A program made the translations under genes and the position numbers. A stretch of DNA of 61,636 nt from Bacillus crepusculi (GTDB lineage: Bacteria; Bacillota; Bacilli; Bacillales; Bacillaceae), in assembly GCF_014764715.1 (NCBI RefSeq), contig NZ_JACXXE010000013.1:1-61636 (forward strand), read 5' to 3'. This document shows, piece after piece, positions 1-9,077 of the stretch; the stretch's first letter is position 1, and the number at the start of each line of letters is the position of its first letter. Under the pieces are notes generated by a model, which was not told the DNA's origin, did not search any database, and saw only the letters and a program-made list of their open reading frames with translations.

Positions 1-1292
1 TAGATCTGGATCGCATGATTCTTCGTAATGTTGGTGATCGTGTTTTCTGTGATAACGTGATGTTTCGTTTTATTGACGCGACCGGTCGGATTTCCGTTTG
101 CATCCTGCGTATACTGCGACGTGACTCGCGGTAATAGGATTCGGATTCCTGAAGCGCAGTTATTCAGTTTGTTTCCGCTGATTCGCGTATCATGCCACTT
201 GTTTCCGCTGATTGCGTACTCAGTCGTATCTTCAATTACGTTGTCTAGTATGCGGATAACCGAATATAAAACGCCGTCCGTACTCGTATGCGAATCGACC
301 GCACGCGCCCAGCCGCCGAGTTTGCTTGAACGTCCGAAATAGTTTCCGCGAATGACGATGTTTCTTGTGACGGTTTGATCGTATGATCCGAATGCGCCGA
401 AGTTTGCAGATGAACGCATTAGATCGAGCTGAATGGCTGCCGAGAACCATCTATCGCCTACGTAATCCGCGTATCCTTTAAATTTTACGTTCTCGATCAA
501 AACGTTTTGGTTGCCGGCGCAGTCAAATGCGTGCCCTCCTACGACGTCAAGAACGGTAATGTCTCGAATGATAATTCCGTCAGCGTGTGCGAATCCGAAT
601 ACGGAACACTGCTGCTTGATTACGGCGCCATTACTGTCGAAGGTTCCGCCACCTTCAATTACGATATTTCCGTGTCCGTTATAGCCGCTGAAGTTATCCG
701 TTTCAAGTCCGTTGACTAGCATAGAGCCGACGAAGTTCCGTTTGATAACTGCGCCGCCTTGAACGATCAGTCGCGTGTTTCTGAAAATGCGAAGCGTTCG
801 AGTCTGCGTATAGTTTCCAGGCGGAACGACAAGCGTAATAGGCGTTGACTTCGACATGTCCAGCGCCGCTTGCATTGCGTCGTCGAAGTTTCCGTATTTC
901 TCTAAGTACGGACGCAACGAAACAAACACGGCCATGTCTTCGATTTTCTTCATTAGTTTGGCGAAGTCATAGTCGAAGCGATCTTTTGCCGTCGGATGCG
1001 TAGATGCGTCGAGCGCTACCCGTAGATCAACAACTTCCTTGACGTCCTCACCATCGTGATTGACGACGAGGTTCGCAAAGCGGGCGTTTAAGTTATCCAG
1101 GCGATTAGCAGCCGTAAAAAGCCCGTGCTGAATTTGCTCGGACTTGTGTGCGGGCGATGCGTTTTTATGAGCGTTTAACTCGGCGGTCGTTTTCGTAAAA
1201 CCCTGTTCGATACTATCGAAGTTATCGTTTAAGTTATTACGCGCAATACGATCCCACGCCGACGCTATCCGCTTTAAAAATACGTTAGCCAT
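1..1292 (-). CDS. Tail spike, N-terminal two thirds (runs through the window edge)
   Basis: Reading starts at ATG 1292 (MANVFLKRIASAWDR) behind AGGAGGC and stays open to position 1. The last two bases (TA) join the C at 61636 to give an in-frame Tyr codon, and the frame continues to a stop at 61048. The whole protein is 626 residues. Residues 1-130 look helical and probably attach to the baseplate. From about residue 150 (YGNFDDAMQAAL, then VVPPGNYT) it resembles the entry to a pectate-lyase-like right-handed beta-helix, with repeated N-x-I/V coils such as NVVIEGG-type turns. Such spikes bind or cleave host surface polysaccharide; the enzyme activity is inferred, and no catalytic residues are assigned. 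It is the last gene of the leftward tail operon before the fibre and lysis genes. Confidence 0.85.
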   Translation of the reverse strand, partial: MANVFLKRIASAWDRIARNNLNDNFDSIEQGFTKTTAELNAHKNASPAHKSEQIQHGLFTAANRLDNLNARFANLVVNHDGEDVKEVVDLRVALDASTHPTAKDRFDYDFAKLMKKIEDMAVFVSLRPYLEKYGNFDDAMQAALDMSKSTPITLVVPPGNYTQTRTLRIFRNTRLIVQGGAVIKRNFVGSMLVNGLETDNFSGYNGHGNIVIEGGGTFDSNGAVIKQQCSVFGFAHADGIIIRDITVLDVVGGHAFDCAGNQNVLIENVKFKGYADYVGDRWFSAAIQLDLMRSSANFGAFGSYDQTVTRNIVIRGNYFGRSSKLGGWARAVDSHTSTDGVLYSVIRILDNVIEDTTEYAISGNKWHDTRISGNKLNNCASGIRILLPRVTSQYTQDANGNPTGRVNKTKHHVITENTITNITKNHAIQI

Positions 1293-1304
1293 TTAGTGCC
1301 TCCT

Positions 1305-2696
1305 TTATTTTGATTCTAGCGCGGCCACTCTCGCGGTTAGCGCCGTTATGTCCGATACAAGTTTGTTAAGATCAACGTTGGCCCCTGAAGAACTGACGGT
1401 GACCTTCGATATTTTTATAAAATCTGCCGACGACATCAGGCCGGCCTTTGATGCGCTTGCCATGTCTACTTGCGGCTTACCGTCCGGACCAACTATGATG
1501 CTTTGTAGCTTCTGATAATCGCTCGACACCATCAAGCCGTCAGAAACCGCGGTTGCTGGACCATACTTCGGAATAGTTGTCGGGTCATATCCGTCGTCAA
1601 AGTTTGCATCGCTTCCGATACGTATACCGGAGCCTACCGATGTCCCTTTTACTTTTCCGGACGCATCGAACAGTTTTGATACGCGCTTCTCCGTCTGACG
1701 GAAACCTTTAATGATCGTCTTACTATCGCGCTTCAGCTTTCCGAATGTATAAACCGGAGATTTATTCGGATCTGAATAACGCTCAACCCCGACAACTTTA
1801 ATCCGCTTGTTGATTCCAAATGGGTCGATCATGCACCATACGTAATCCCCTTTTCGGATGTCTTGTACGCCAAAATGTCGAAGCTCCGTATACGTCAGCG
1901 TCAAAGATAGCTCGATCGTATCCGTTAGTTCTTCTTGCAATCGAATCTCTAGTTCATCTGCGTTCTTTTCGGTGTAAGAATCATCACGAATAGGCGCCGC
2001 GTGTTTGATTCCGTAGATTTCAGCCAGTGGACTCGTGTATTCGATCTCTACCGCATACGCCTTCGTTTTGTCGTTCTGTTTTCCATAACCGCGGATATAC
2101 GTCTTCAACGTACTCGTATCGATCTCGACCGATTCGTCTCGGGAATTGAATTTATATCGAATCTGATAGTCGGTATCGCGAGCCAATTCTTTCGCAATGA
2201 CGACCGTTTTGCCTTCGAAGGTGTATTCCGCTTTGTATTTATCGAGAATGTCCCGTAGTAAATCGTTAGAGAAACCATCGCCGAAATCTTCGAGTTCGAA
2301 CGTAGCGTCTAGTCCTTCCGGGGATATGTCGTATGAGTACCCCGATCCTTCGAGTGCGATCGCAACCATATCGTCTATGGTCATCTTCTTTTTCTTACCG
2401 GACTTACTGTAAACGTAGTTATCGGCGAGGTCGATTAACGGCTTATAGACCCCGGATGCCTCGATCTTAATCGTATTGTTAGCAGTTACAGGTCGCGTTT
2501 TTTTGATGACGTATTCTTCGCCATCGCAAACAAGTATATTTTCGTTCTCGATCAACCCGAATGAGTGATCGTTGTTTCTCGTACTTAAAACCGACACATC
2601 AATCGACTTTTCATTCTCGGCCGTCTCACGTACTGTACAGTCGTAGTCAGTAAGTGCCTCGACTTCGCCTCTTACCGTTTTTATAAGTAGTTCCAT
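1305..2696 (-). CDS. Prophage endopeptidase-type tail protein
   Basis: A 463-residue protein starting at ATG 2696 (MELLIKTVRGEVEAL) behind AGGAGGTGTCGCG. Length, position directly after the distal tail protein, and the N-terminal half (VCDGEEYVIKKTRP, then YKPLIDLADNYVYS) fit the Prophage_tail/endopeptidase tail family, the baseplate hub or tail-associated protein of Gram-positive siphoviruses. The C-terminal 120 residues are low in hydrophobics and end in a heptad-like stretch (LNKLVSDITALTARVAALESK-type), probably a trimerising stalk. The peptidase activity of the family is not confirmed by any motif I can point to here. Confidence 0.75.
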   Translation of the reverse strand: MELLIKTVRGEVEALTDYDCTVRETAENEKSIDVSVLSTRNNDHSFGLIENENILVCDGEEYVIKKTRPVTANNTIKIEASGVYKPLIDLADNYVYSKSGKKKKMTIDDMVAIALEGSGYSYDISPEGLDATFELEDFGDGFSNDLLRDILDKYKAEYTFEGKTVVIAKELARDTDYQIRYKFNSRDESVEIDTSTLKTYIRGYGKQNDKTKAYAVEIEYTSPLAEIYGIKHAAPIRDDSYTEKNADELEIRLQEELTDTIELSLTLTYTELRHFGVQDIRKGDYVWCMIDPFGINKRIKVVGVERYSDPNKSPVYTFGKLKRDSKTIIKGFRQTEKRVSKLFDASGKVKGTSVGSGIRIGSDANFDDGYDPTTIPKYGPATAVSDGLMVSSDYQKLQSIIVGPDGKPQVDMASASKAGLMSSADFIKISKVTVSSSGANVDLNKLVSDITALTARVAALESK

Positions 2697-2707
2697 CGCG
2701 ACACCTC

Positions 2708-4135
2708 CTAGAAATAGTAGAATCGGAAATCGAATTTGATTTCGAATGATCCGTTCGTTCCCGACAACACAAACTCGTTCCAGCCCGGTTCGAGTCGAAT
2801 CGTCTGTCGGTTTGTATCTCCGAAAATACTTACGCCGTCTTTACGCGCCTTGACCCCGTCTAAAATAATCGTTTCTTTAGCCGCCGTATCCCCGGTATAT
2901 TGCCACGCATCACCTGTCGTTTTGTTCGTGATCTTTAACTTAGATGAGGCGCCTTTATACGAAATAACAAACGGCAACTCTAACGGATCAATACGAATAG
3001 CCCCCGCATTGTAAATACGGAAGCTCTTTGCCGTGTGCTTATAGACCGGAATCGTATCCTCTAAGTTTTCGCCGAACTGCCAAAGACTCGCGTCAAAAGT
3101 AAACGGATCTTGTGTTGTTCCAACCGATTCGCAATAAGGAGATGCACTCTCGAACGTCAGAGTAAAATCGGCCACGCTTCCGCTTCTTTCCGGATCAAAA
3201 CTATCGCTTAATTCGACTCGCCAGCGCTTCTTCGGATTGCCTTCTGCGACCAAGTAAAATTCGTCTTCCTTATAAAGTGCGTTGTATATTTCGTCGCGTA
3301 GCAAGTAGAAGTCGGCTGCGTCTTCGGCATACATCGTGCATTCGGCTGAGATACGTCGATTTCCGAAGTCCTTGCCTGTGCGATAAGAACCGTTTTTACC
3401 CGGTATGTTTTCGTAGGTGATATTCGGAGACGGCGCCGAAACGACCAAGCTTCGCACTAGAACTGATAAGTCCCTCGCCATATCAATAATCGTTCCATTG
3501 CGATACTGAATACGGAAGTTTGCATCCGAACGCGGAATCGCTGAAGATCGCCCGAAAACAATATCCGGCGAGAACGCATCTTCATTAAAGTTTTCGTCTA
3601 TATCAACTACGGACGGTTCAGGCTTTGGCTGCGCTGGCTTATCAACATCGGTACTAGTATCCGTTGTCTTCTTCGTATCGTACTTCGTTAGGTTATGTGT
3701 CGCAATAATGTTGTTCAGTTTCGTTGCGTACGCTGGGTCCGTTGCATATCCGGCACTAACGAGAGCCTTCGTTGCTTTTCGGTAATTCGTCTGACCTACA
3801 ACGGCTTTGTAGTGATTCGGGTCCCAACTCGTTCCGTTGATATACAGCTTTGCGAGGTCTTGCATCGACTCGTACCATGACGGGTACTTACGGAAGTCGG
3901 CGTATACCTGAACGTTGCGCCCGTTATAAACTTCCCATGTCAACATACGAATAGAGGAGCCTTTATACGAACCTTTTACGCCGAATAGGTTTTTACCTTT
4001 CGTAGCCAATCCCGAATTACCGTAGCCGGATTCTAGGCAACCCTGCGCAATGACAAGCGACGCAAGTATATTGTAATTCCGGTATATTTTCTGCGCGTCC
4101 GGCGCTATTGCCTTAATGAAACTAGCGTTGCTCAA
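2708..4135 (-). CDS. Fusion: glucosaminidase domain plus distal tail (Dit) protein
   Basis: A 475-residue protein with two clear parts. Residues 1-155 match the FlgJ/LytD-type N-acetylglucosaminidase fold: LVIAQGCLESGYGNSGL contains the catalytic Glu, followed by GKNLFGVKGSYKG and the FRKYPSWYESMQDLA repeat region. A Pro/Lys-rich linker follows (about 155-185). Residues 190-475 resemble the siphovirus distal tail protein: NITYENIPGKNGSYRTG, then RRISAECTMYAED and the DFTLTFESASPYCES end of the ring domain. It lies between tape measure and endopeptidase-tail genes, the usual Dit position. Having the lysin domain on Dit rather than on the tape measure or hub is unusual. The inferred job is local peptidoglycan digestion at the tail tip during infection. 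Confidence 0.8.
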   Translation of the reverse strand: MSNASFIKAIAPDAQKIYRNYNILASLVIAQGCLESGYGNSGLATKGKNLFGVKGSYKGSSIRMLTWEVYNGRNVQVYADFRKYPSWYESMQDLAKLYINGTSWDPNHYKAVVGQTNYRKATKALVSAGYATDPAYATKLNNIIATHNLTKYDTKKTTDTSTDVDKPAQPKPEPSVVDIDENFNEDAFSPDIVFGRSSAIPRSDANFRIQYRNGTIIDMARDLSVLVRSLVVSAPSPNITYENIPGKNGSYRTGKDFGNRRISAECTMYAEDAADFYLLRDEIYNALYKEDEFYLVAEGNPKKRWRVELSDSFDPERSGSVADFTLTFESASPYCESVGTTQDPFTFDASLWQFGENLEDTIPVYKHTAKSFRIYNAGAIRIDPLELPFVISYKGASSKLKITNKTTGDAWQYTGDTAAKETIILDGVKARKDGVSIFGDTNRQTIRLEPGWNEFVLSGTNGSFEIKFDFRFYYF

Positions 4136-4150
4136 CCGCTCACCTCCTCC

Positions 4151-6937
4151 CTAATAACTGCTTCGATCTATTTCGTCCATCTGCCGTCTGCTTACGTGAG
4201 GCTCGACGATACGTCCGACGACTTCGCCTTCCATGACCACCGATAGTCCTTTAAGAGACTCGATAGCAGTTGCGAGGTTTGAAAGGCTCGCCTGCATTTG
4301 CGGACTTTGGCCGCCTGCTGACGCAACCCGAGCCGTATGACCAGCGTCTAGCATCCGGAATAAGTTCGCCTGCTGTGCTTCCGTCAAGACCATCTCGTTT
4401 CTTAGGGCACGAATATCAACTTCGTGACTCATCGGACGGTCGATAAACTTCGATGCCATGCCGCCTGAGTGTAGCTTGCCTGCCGGCTTACCGACGATGC
4501 CCCCGACGTGGTAAGTACCTTCGTTGCCTCGCCCACGGCTGACGGCTCGCTCCGTTTTACGGGTGACGTCGTTAGTGATGATCGTAATTCGCTTACTAAG
4601 ATCTTTGCTGAGTTCTGCGTTCATGGTCGATGCTTGACCGGTGATTTCGATAACCTTGTTCTTAGTCCGCTCTAACTGCGATAGTTCTTTTTCGATGGCT
4701 GCGAGTGATTCTCGGTACTCGGCCGTCTTCTTGTCCGCTTCAGTCGTGTTGTTAATTAAGTTAGACCGTGCATCTCTCAATTTCATAATCTCTTGATTAA
4801 GTACGGCCACGCCTTGACCCTTTTTCGCGTTGAGACCAACTTGACGGAGTTCTAGTTCTATTTGCTTTTGTTTCACCTGATCAAGTTTTCCGATTTCTTT
4901 TTGAGTTTCCGCTAGACTCTCTCGCTTTTTCTGTAGGATTTCTGTACTCTTAATTAACTCCGATCGTTTAGCTTCAAGTAATCTTTTTTCTTGCTCTAGA
5001 TTAACTTGAAGCGATTGGGCAGTGGCTTTATCCCCTTTATCTTTTGCTTCTGCTATGCTTTTTTCGATACCTTCGACTCTCTTAAGTTGATCAGATACTG
5101 CCTTTTCTTTTGAAGCTCTCTCTGATCTGACATTGTTGATCTCTTGTTGTATCTGCTTTTCTTTTTTTAGTTGACCTTCCATATTCCTTTCGGCGATTAA
5201 GTGCTGCTTCTCTAACTCTAAGCGCACTTCTTCCGCCTTCTCCTTACTCAACGCTTTCATCGCCTCGGTGTTCTTCGCTATCGCATTACCTTGCGCCGAG
5301 AACGCCGCTTCCGTTTCCGGAGACTTCTTGATGATCTGATCGTTCAACTGTAGGAACCGGTCGAACTCCTCATTCGTAAGCCCCGAACTTTTACGAAGGC
5401 CGTCTTGTTCTGCGTTTAGCTTTTTAATCGCCGCCGAATCTTTTTCGTTAGCCAGCGCGTCCTTGTTATCTAAATAACGCAGAAGCTCATCGTTCGTAAG
5501 CTTCATTTTCGCCTGCAAGCCGTCATATTCTTTGATCGTCTTATTAATGCCGTCGACTTCTTTTTGCTTCGCGTTTGCAGCTTCGAGGCTAACGGTGTTC
5601 ATCGCTTTATAACCCGCACTGACCCCGACTAGCAAGCCGCCAAGAACCGAAAGCCCCGTTATGATCCAGCCCGCTGGCCCCATCGCCGCGAACAATCCCC
5701 GCAATGCAAAGCCGAGCTTAATCGCCGAAGAAGCCGTCAAAGCGATCGCCGCTGACGTACCTGCCATTGCGAATCCCGTAGCTATAACGCTCGGATTAAT
5801 TTGGCTGATGACTCCGACTAGTTTCGTTCCTTGATCGACAACAGACCGTATGTGCGGCAAGAATTCGTTACCGAGCTTCACGCCTACGCCTTCGAGCGCC
5901 GACGTAAACTTATCGAAAGATCCGTACAGGTTATCCATCTGCTCATCGGCAACTTTTTGCGCCGTTCCGCCTGATTCTTCGAGCGCCTTCGTATATCTTC
6001 GAATCTCATCCGAACCGACCGCAAGTAACGATACGAAGCCTGACGCCGCCTCCGTACCAACAAGACTCGCGATAGCCGCCGTCTTTTCCGCCTGACCTAG
6101 ATCTCCAAACTTCGAATTTAAGTGATCGATAATGTCCGGCAACGACTTCATTTTACCGTCAGCCGTTTCGACTTCGATTCCGTATCTCTGCATTACTTTG
6201 GCTGCGCGTCCTACCGGATTGGCAAGTCGCAACATTCCCGCTCGTAGTGCCGTACCGGCCATCGATCCTTGAATACCAGCGTCGGACATTTTCGCAACGG
6301 CTGCCGCTGTTTCCTCGAAGCTAAAGCCTAACGCAGTAGATACCGGTGCTACGTATTTCATCGCGTCGCCTAATTGCAAAAGATCCGTGTTGGCCGTGTT
6401 CATCGTTTTAACTAATACGTCAACCGCGTATGTTGAATCAGACGACGCGATTCCGAAGCCCGTCATGATATTCGATACGATGTCGGCGGATACGCCCATG
6501 TCGACGTTGGCCGCTGCCGCCATGTTAAGTACAGCCGGTAGTGATCCGATCTGATCCTTTACGCTGAAGCCCGCCATCGCTAAGTATCGCAGGCCGTCCG
6601 CCGCTTCAGTTGCCGTAAATTTTGTCGTTTCGCCGAGTTTTAGCGCGACGTTCTGAAGGTCTTGGAAGTCCTGTCCGGTAGCGCCCGAAATCGACTTAAC
6701 CTTCGCCATCGCTTGCTCGAAGTCGCCTGCGGTTTTGACCGATACGCCAATACCCGCGACGACTGCGCCTCCTACCGCTAAGGCTGCCGTTTGTACGAGA
6801 CCCATCTGTTTGCTAAGCGAATTAGCCGAATTACCCATCTGACGCATTTGGTTCTCCGCCTGCGAGACACCGGCGCTAAATTGGCTTGACTCTAACGTTA
6901 ACCTTGCGACGATTTCGCCTACTGTAGTACCCGACAT
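4151..6937 (-). CDS. Tail tape measure protein
   Basis: At 928 residues this is the longest structural gene; it sets tail length and is ejected with DNA. The N-terminal 350 residues carry the TP901-type tape measure core (VKTAGDFEQAMAKVKSISG, then TKFTATEAADGLRYLAMAG). Two or three hydrophobic segments at about 380-450 (GFAMAGTSAAIALTASSAIK, GWIITGLSVLGGLLVG) could insert in the host membrane. Residues 460-770 are highly charged coiled coil. The protein ends in a short conserved tail domain (MDEIDRSSY). ATG 6937 is preceded by AAAGGGGGAAAACG. No lysin domain is seen here, which fits its presence on the neighbouring Dit fusion. Confidence 0.93.
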   Translation of the reverse strand: MSGTTVGEIVARLTLESSQFSAGVSQAENQMRQMGNSANSLSKQMGLVQTAALAVGGAVVAGIGVSVKTAGDFEQAMAKVKSISGATGQDFQDLQNVALKLGETTKFTATEAADGLRYLAMAGFSVKDQIGSLPAVLNMAAAANVDMGVSADIVSNIMTGFGIASSDSTYAVDVLVKTMNTANTDLLQLGDAMKYVAPVSTALGFSFEETAAAVAKMSDAGIQGSMAGTALRAGMLRLANPVGRAAKVMQRYGIEVETADGKMKSLPDIIDHLNSKFGDLGQAEKTAAIASLVGTEAASGFVSLLAVGSDEIRRYTKALEESGGTAQKVADEQMDNLYGSFDKFTSALEGVGVKLGNEFLPHIRSVVDQGTKLVGVISQINPSVIATGFAMAGTSAAIALTASSAIKLGFALRGLFAAMGPAGWIITGLSVLGGLLVGVSAGYKAMNTVSLEAANAKQKEVDGINKTIKEYDGLQAKMKLTNDELLRYLDNKDALANEKDSAAIKKLNAEQDGLRKSSGLTNEEFDRFLQLNDQIIKKSPETEAAFSAQGNAIAKNTEAMKALSKEKAEEVRLELEKQHLIAERNMEGQLKKEKQIQQEINNVRSERASKEKAVSDQLKRVEGIEKSIAEAKDKGDKATAQSLQVNLEQEKRLLEAKRSELIKSTEILQKKRESLAETQKEIGKLDQVKQKQIELELRQVGLNAKKGQGVAVLNQEIMKLRDARSNLINNTTEADKKTAEYRESLAAIEKELSQLERTKNKVIEITGQASTMNAELSKDLSKRITIITNDVTRKTERAVSRGRGNEGTYHVGGIVGKPAGKLHSGGMASKFIDRPMSHEVDIRALRNEMVLTEAQQANLFRMLDAGHTARVASAGGQSPQMQASLSNLATAIESLKGLSVVMEGEVVGRIVEPHVSRRQMDEIDRSSY

Positions 6938-6958
6938 TCGTTTTCCCCCTTTCCTCCG

Positions 6959-7650
6959 TTATTTAAAGAAGTTCCGCAATTGCTCGAACTTATCTCGGTC
7001 AAATTCTTCGCGATCTACGTAACCTGCCTGTTTGCGCAAGTCTTTTAACATGCGCTGATAGTCGCGATCTTCCATAGCACGCCCTTCAGTACCTACGAGC
7101 GTCGATATCATAGAAAGCCGTTCAATCGCGTTAGACTTCGTCTTTGAACGTAGGAATTTCGGAATATCTACCATGTAATAGTCGTTCTCGATCTGTCGCT
7201 GAGTAACGCCTAGTAAGACCGCCGCATCTATCAAATAATCATCGATTGTGTACTCGCCTTCATCCGTTATTCGGTCGGTGCTTTCGGAAGAAGGCTTTTC
7301 AGGTTTTTTGCTACGGACTGCAAACGGTTCTTTTCCACAACAGCAATAAGAAAGTCGATGATTTCGTCAGTGCCGACGTTTTCGAGAATGTAATCTTCGT
7401 CAAGACCGGAAAGAACCGCGACAATTTTAGCGACTTCATCCATCGCCAACTGAGCCGCAGCAACTAACGTAGAAGCGAAGTCCTCCTGTCCGCTCGTGCT
7501 TAGAACCGTGATGAATAAGTGTGGCAGGCGATCGACTACCTCGAATAGCGCCTTCCATTTGACCGGCGTTAGTTTCGGTACTTGAACCGTTTTGTCGCCG
7601 AGTGTAAGTTCGCTTGATACCTTCTTCGTGCCGATACCAAATAAGCTCAT
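6959..7650 (-). CDS. Tail assembly chaperone GT (by -1 frameshift)
   Basis: Predicted 230-residue fusion made by a -1 slip at A AAA AAC (7309-7303). The first 116 codons are read from the G frame (start 7650). The ribosome then shifts and reads PEKPSSESTDRITDEGEYTI and on through DDYLIDAAVLLGVTQ to the stop at 6959. The second frame alone could start at TTG 7234 (91 residues), but without a ribosome site. This mirrors lambda G/GT and most long-tailed phages, where a minority fusion product binds tape measure and tail tube. The heptamer lies in the zero frame, 33 nt before the G stop, and the downstream frame is open across the junction. The ratio of products cannot be read from sequence. Confidence 0.82.
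7267..7650 (-). CDS. Tail assembly chaperone G
   Basis: A 127-residue acidic helical protein (MSLFGIGTKKVSSELTLGDK) encoded between tail tube and tape measure, the fixed location of the G chaperone. The start ATG 7650 follows AAAGGAGGTTACGCA. It contains a conserved-looking central region, TPVKWKALFEVVDRLPHL. It acts in the cytoplasm to keep the tape measure soluble and to recruit tail tube subunits; it is normally absent from the virion. The end of the gene holds the slip site that yields the GT form. Confidence 0.82.
   Translation of the reverse strand: MSLFGIGTKKVSSELTLGDKTVQVPKLTPVKWKALFEVVDRLPHLFITVLSTSGQEDFASTLVAAAQLAMDEVAKIVAVLSGLDEDYILENVGTDEIIDFLIAVVEKNRLQSVAKNLKSLLPKAPTE
7303..7309 (-). 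promoter_or_regulatory. -1 ribosomal frameshift slip site
   Basis: On the minus strand the heptamer AAAAAAC occurs as GCA AAA AAC in the zero frame, a classic X XXY YYZ slip site. After the slip the frame enters the second chaperone frame without a stop. No obvious downstream pseudoknot was worked out. Confidence 0.8.
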
Positions 7651-7670
7651 TGCGTAACCTCCTTTCTAAA

Positions 7671-7699
7671 TTAAAAAGACACCGCCGCTAAGCGATGCC
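7671..7699 (-). terminator. Intrinsic terminator after tail tube gene
   Basis: Minus-strand stem GGCATCGC / GCGGTGTC (8 bp with two G-T pairs, loop TTAGCG) followed by TTTTTAA. It lies between the tail tube stop (7708) and the chaperone start, so it should lower expression of later genes relative to the abundant tail tube protein. Confidence 0.75.
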
Positions 7700-7707
7700 T
7701 TCCGTTG

Positions 7708-8250
7708 TTATTCCGCTGTTTCGTCGCCCATGATGAATAGGTCGCCGTCGTTGTCCGTGTCCGGATACGCTTTGAACGTCAGATTTGCGATACGCTCATC
7801 GTCAGAGTTATACGTATATTCCGGATCTGACATAGCACCTGCAAGGGGAATCGTAATGTAATCATTTGGTGTAGTTCCGGCAGCCGTCGGTTTAATGACG
7901 AGCTTTTTGGCCGCTGCTAACATATCGAAACCGGCTTTACCGGAAACAACTAACTTCATCTTCTCCGGGTCCGTGCTGTCTTTTACGAGTCGACTATTGG
8001 GCATTGCTGCGGCTAATCTTTCTAAGTCATGAAGCGCGAACGGTACCGTTACTTCCGCATTCCGACCTTTCATCGTTGACTTGACGGGCGTGTCCCCGTA
8101 CTGGTCAACCGTCGTATCTTGAATCGACGTTTCTGCCTTGAAGACAATTCCGCCTTTTGTGATGTCAAACGTAACCAGCTCGGAGCCTTCGCCAAACTCG
8201 ACGATTGCCGGACCGATAGGAACGTTAATTCCTCTAATTCCTGCCGCCAT
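7708..8250 (-). CDS. Major tail tube protein
   Basis: A 180-residue protein beginning MAAGIRGINVPIGPAIVEFG. It has alternating beta-rich segments (KAETSIQDTTVDQYGDTPVK, then NAEVTVPFALHDLERLA) and an acidic end. The place between the connector genes and the chaperones, and terminators on both sides, identify it as the polymerising tail tube protein. The start at 8250 follows AAAAGGAGGAAAATAG, a strong ribosome site expected for an abundant product. No Ig-like extension is present. Assignment is by context and size more than by motif. Confidence 0.75.
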   Translation of the reverse strand: MAAGIRGINVPIGPAIVEFGEGSELVTFDITKGGIVFKAETSIQDTTVDQYGDTPVKSTMKGRNAEVTVPFALHDLERLAAAMPNSRLVKDSTDPEKMKLVVSGKAGFDMLAAAKKLVIKPTAAGTTPNDYITIPLAGAMSDPEYTYNSDDERIANLTFKAYPDTDNDGDLFIMGDETAE

Positions 8251-8285
8251 CTATTTTCCTCCTTTTATATTTGCGCAAAATAAAA

Positions 8286-8303
8286 AGCGCCCCTAAGGAC
8301 GCT
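8286..8303 (-). terminator. Intrinsic terminator after connector genes
   Basis: Minus-strand AGCGTCC / GGGGCGCT stem with loop TTA, then TTTTTATTTT. It overlaps the stop codon of the tail terminator gene and sits just before the tail tube ribosome site. Confidence 0.75.
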
Positions 8304-8667
8304 CTACGCAATCGAAATTTAATGAATATATTGGACGATCGGATTCGTCGTCTCCTAAATACAAAGGCGCAGAGTTATTACATCGCATTTGTACGATTGA
8401 GCTTTCGCCGACCTGTACTTCGGTAACGTTCGTAAGCGCATCGTATAATTCAAACGCTTTGTCTTCCGTGCCTATTCCGTCTCTAGCTTCGCCTCGAACT
8501 AATACTTGAAAAGATGGACGCTTTAGCCCGGTGTACTTAGACGTCGGAAATCCACCCGTTAACTTGACCGAGATTGCGGCACCTTCGACTGTTACCGGAA
8601 ATTTATTTACATAATATTTACCGTCTACTTTCGACTCAATGAAATCGATAAGTTCGCCTACACGCAT
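8293..8667 (-). CDS. Probable tail terminator / minor tail protein
   Basis: A 124-residue protein (MRVGELIDFIESKVDGKYYV). The N-terminal helix followed by strands such as GLKRPSFQVLVRGE and the position immediately before the tail tube gene fit a minor capsid or tail terminator (gp17-like) that caps the tail tube and contacts the head completion complex. Its ATG overlaps the stop of the upstream gene (ATGA-type coupling). Function is inferred from synteny. Confidence 0.6.
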   Translation of the reverse strand: MRVGELIDFIESKVDGKYYVNKFPVTVEGAAISVKLTGGFPTSKYTGLKRPSFQVLVRGEARDGIGTEDKAFELYDALTNVTEVQVGESSIVQMRCNNSAPLYLGDDESDRPIYSLNFDCVERP

Positions 8668-9077
8668 TATCTCAACCCCCTGCGGACACCTTCAGCAATC
8701 CAGCGTACGTACTTCTCGGCGTTTCCTTTTAACGGGCGTTCGAGGTATTTGTTTCCGACTTCGTAGCCATCGATGCCGCCCGCCGCTTGCGATGCCGGTC
8801 CGAGGTTGTAATCCATTTCGTGGGTCCATATCGCATAGTTGAATCCGCCTTCTACCGCACGGAAAGAAACGTCTACGACCGCTTTTCCTTTCGCAAGCTT
8901 ATAGTTTTTCTTAATACTCGCGCGTAAGGTACCTTTATCGATCGGTGCAATATTCTGCGCAATCCTGCCGAGATCATCGCCGGAGTCTCCTAGCGCCTGC
9001 GCGGCGCTTTCAAGGGCGCTTCGGTTAGCGTTGGTTATGCCCGTTATGAAACTACTTGCATCTATCGTAAAACTCAT
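8667..9077 (-). CDS. HK97 gp10-like head-tail joining protein
   Basis: A 136-residue protein (MSFTIDASSFITGITNANRS). IAPIDKGTLRASIKKNYKL is the typical conserved segment of the HK97 gp10-like / tail-component family (P-x-D-x-G-x-L-R-x-S), and YAIWTHEMDYNLGP follows as in that family. It stands fourth in the usual connector cluster (adaptor, stopper, gp10, tail terminator). It overlaps both neighbours by a few bases, so translation is coupled. Confidence 0.82.
   Translation of the reverse strand: MSFTIDASSFITGITNANRSALESAAQALGDSGDDLGRIAQNIAPIDKGTLRASIKKNYKLAKGKAVVDVSFRAVEGGFNYAIWTHEMDYNLGPASQAAGGIDGYEVGNKYLERPLKGNAEKYVRWIAEGVRRGLR

Noticed and set aside
507..719. Plus-strand frame in the tail spike gene
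   Set aside because: Shadow of the minus-strand beta-helix gene; no promoter or ribosome site.
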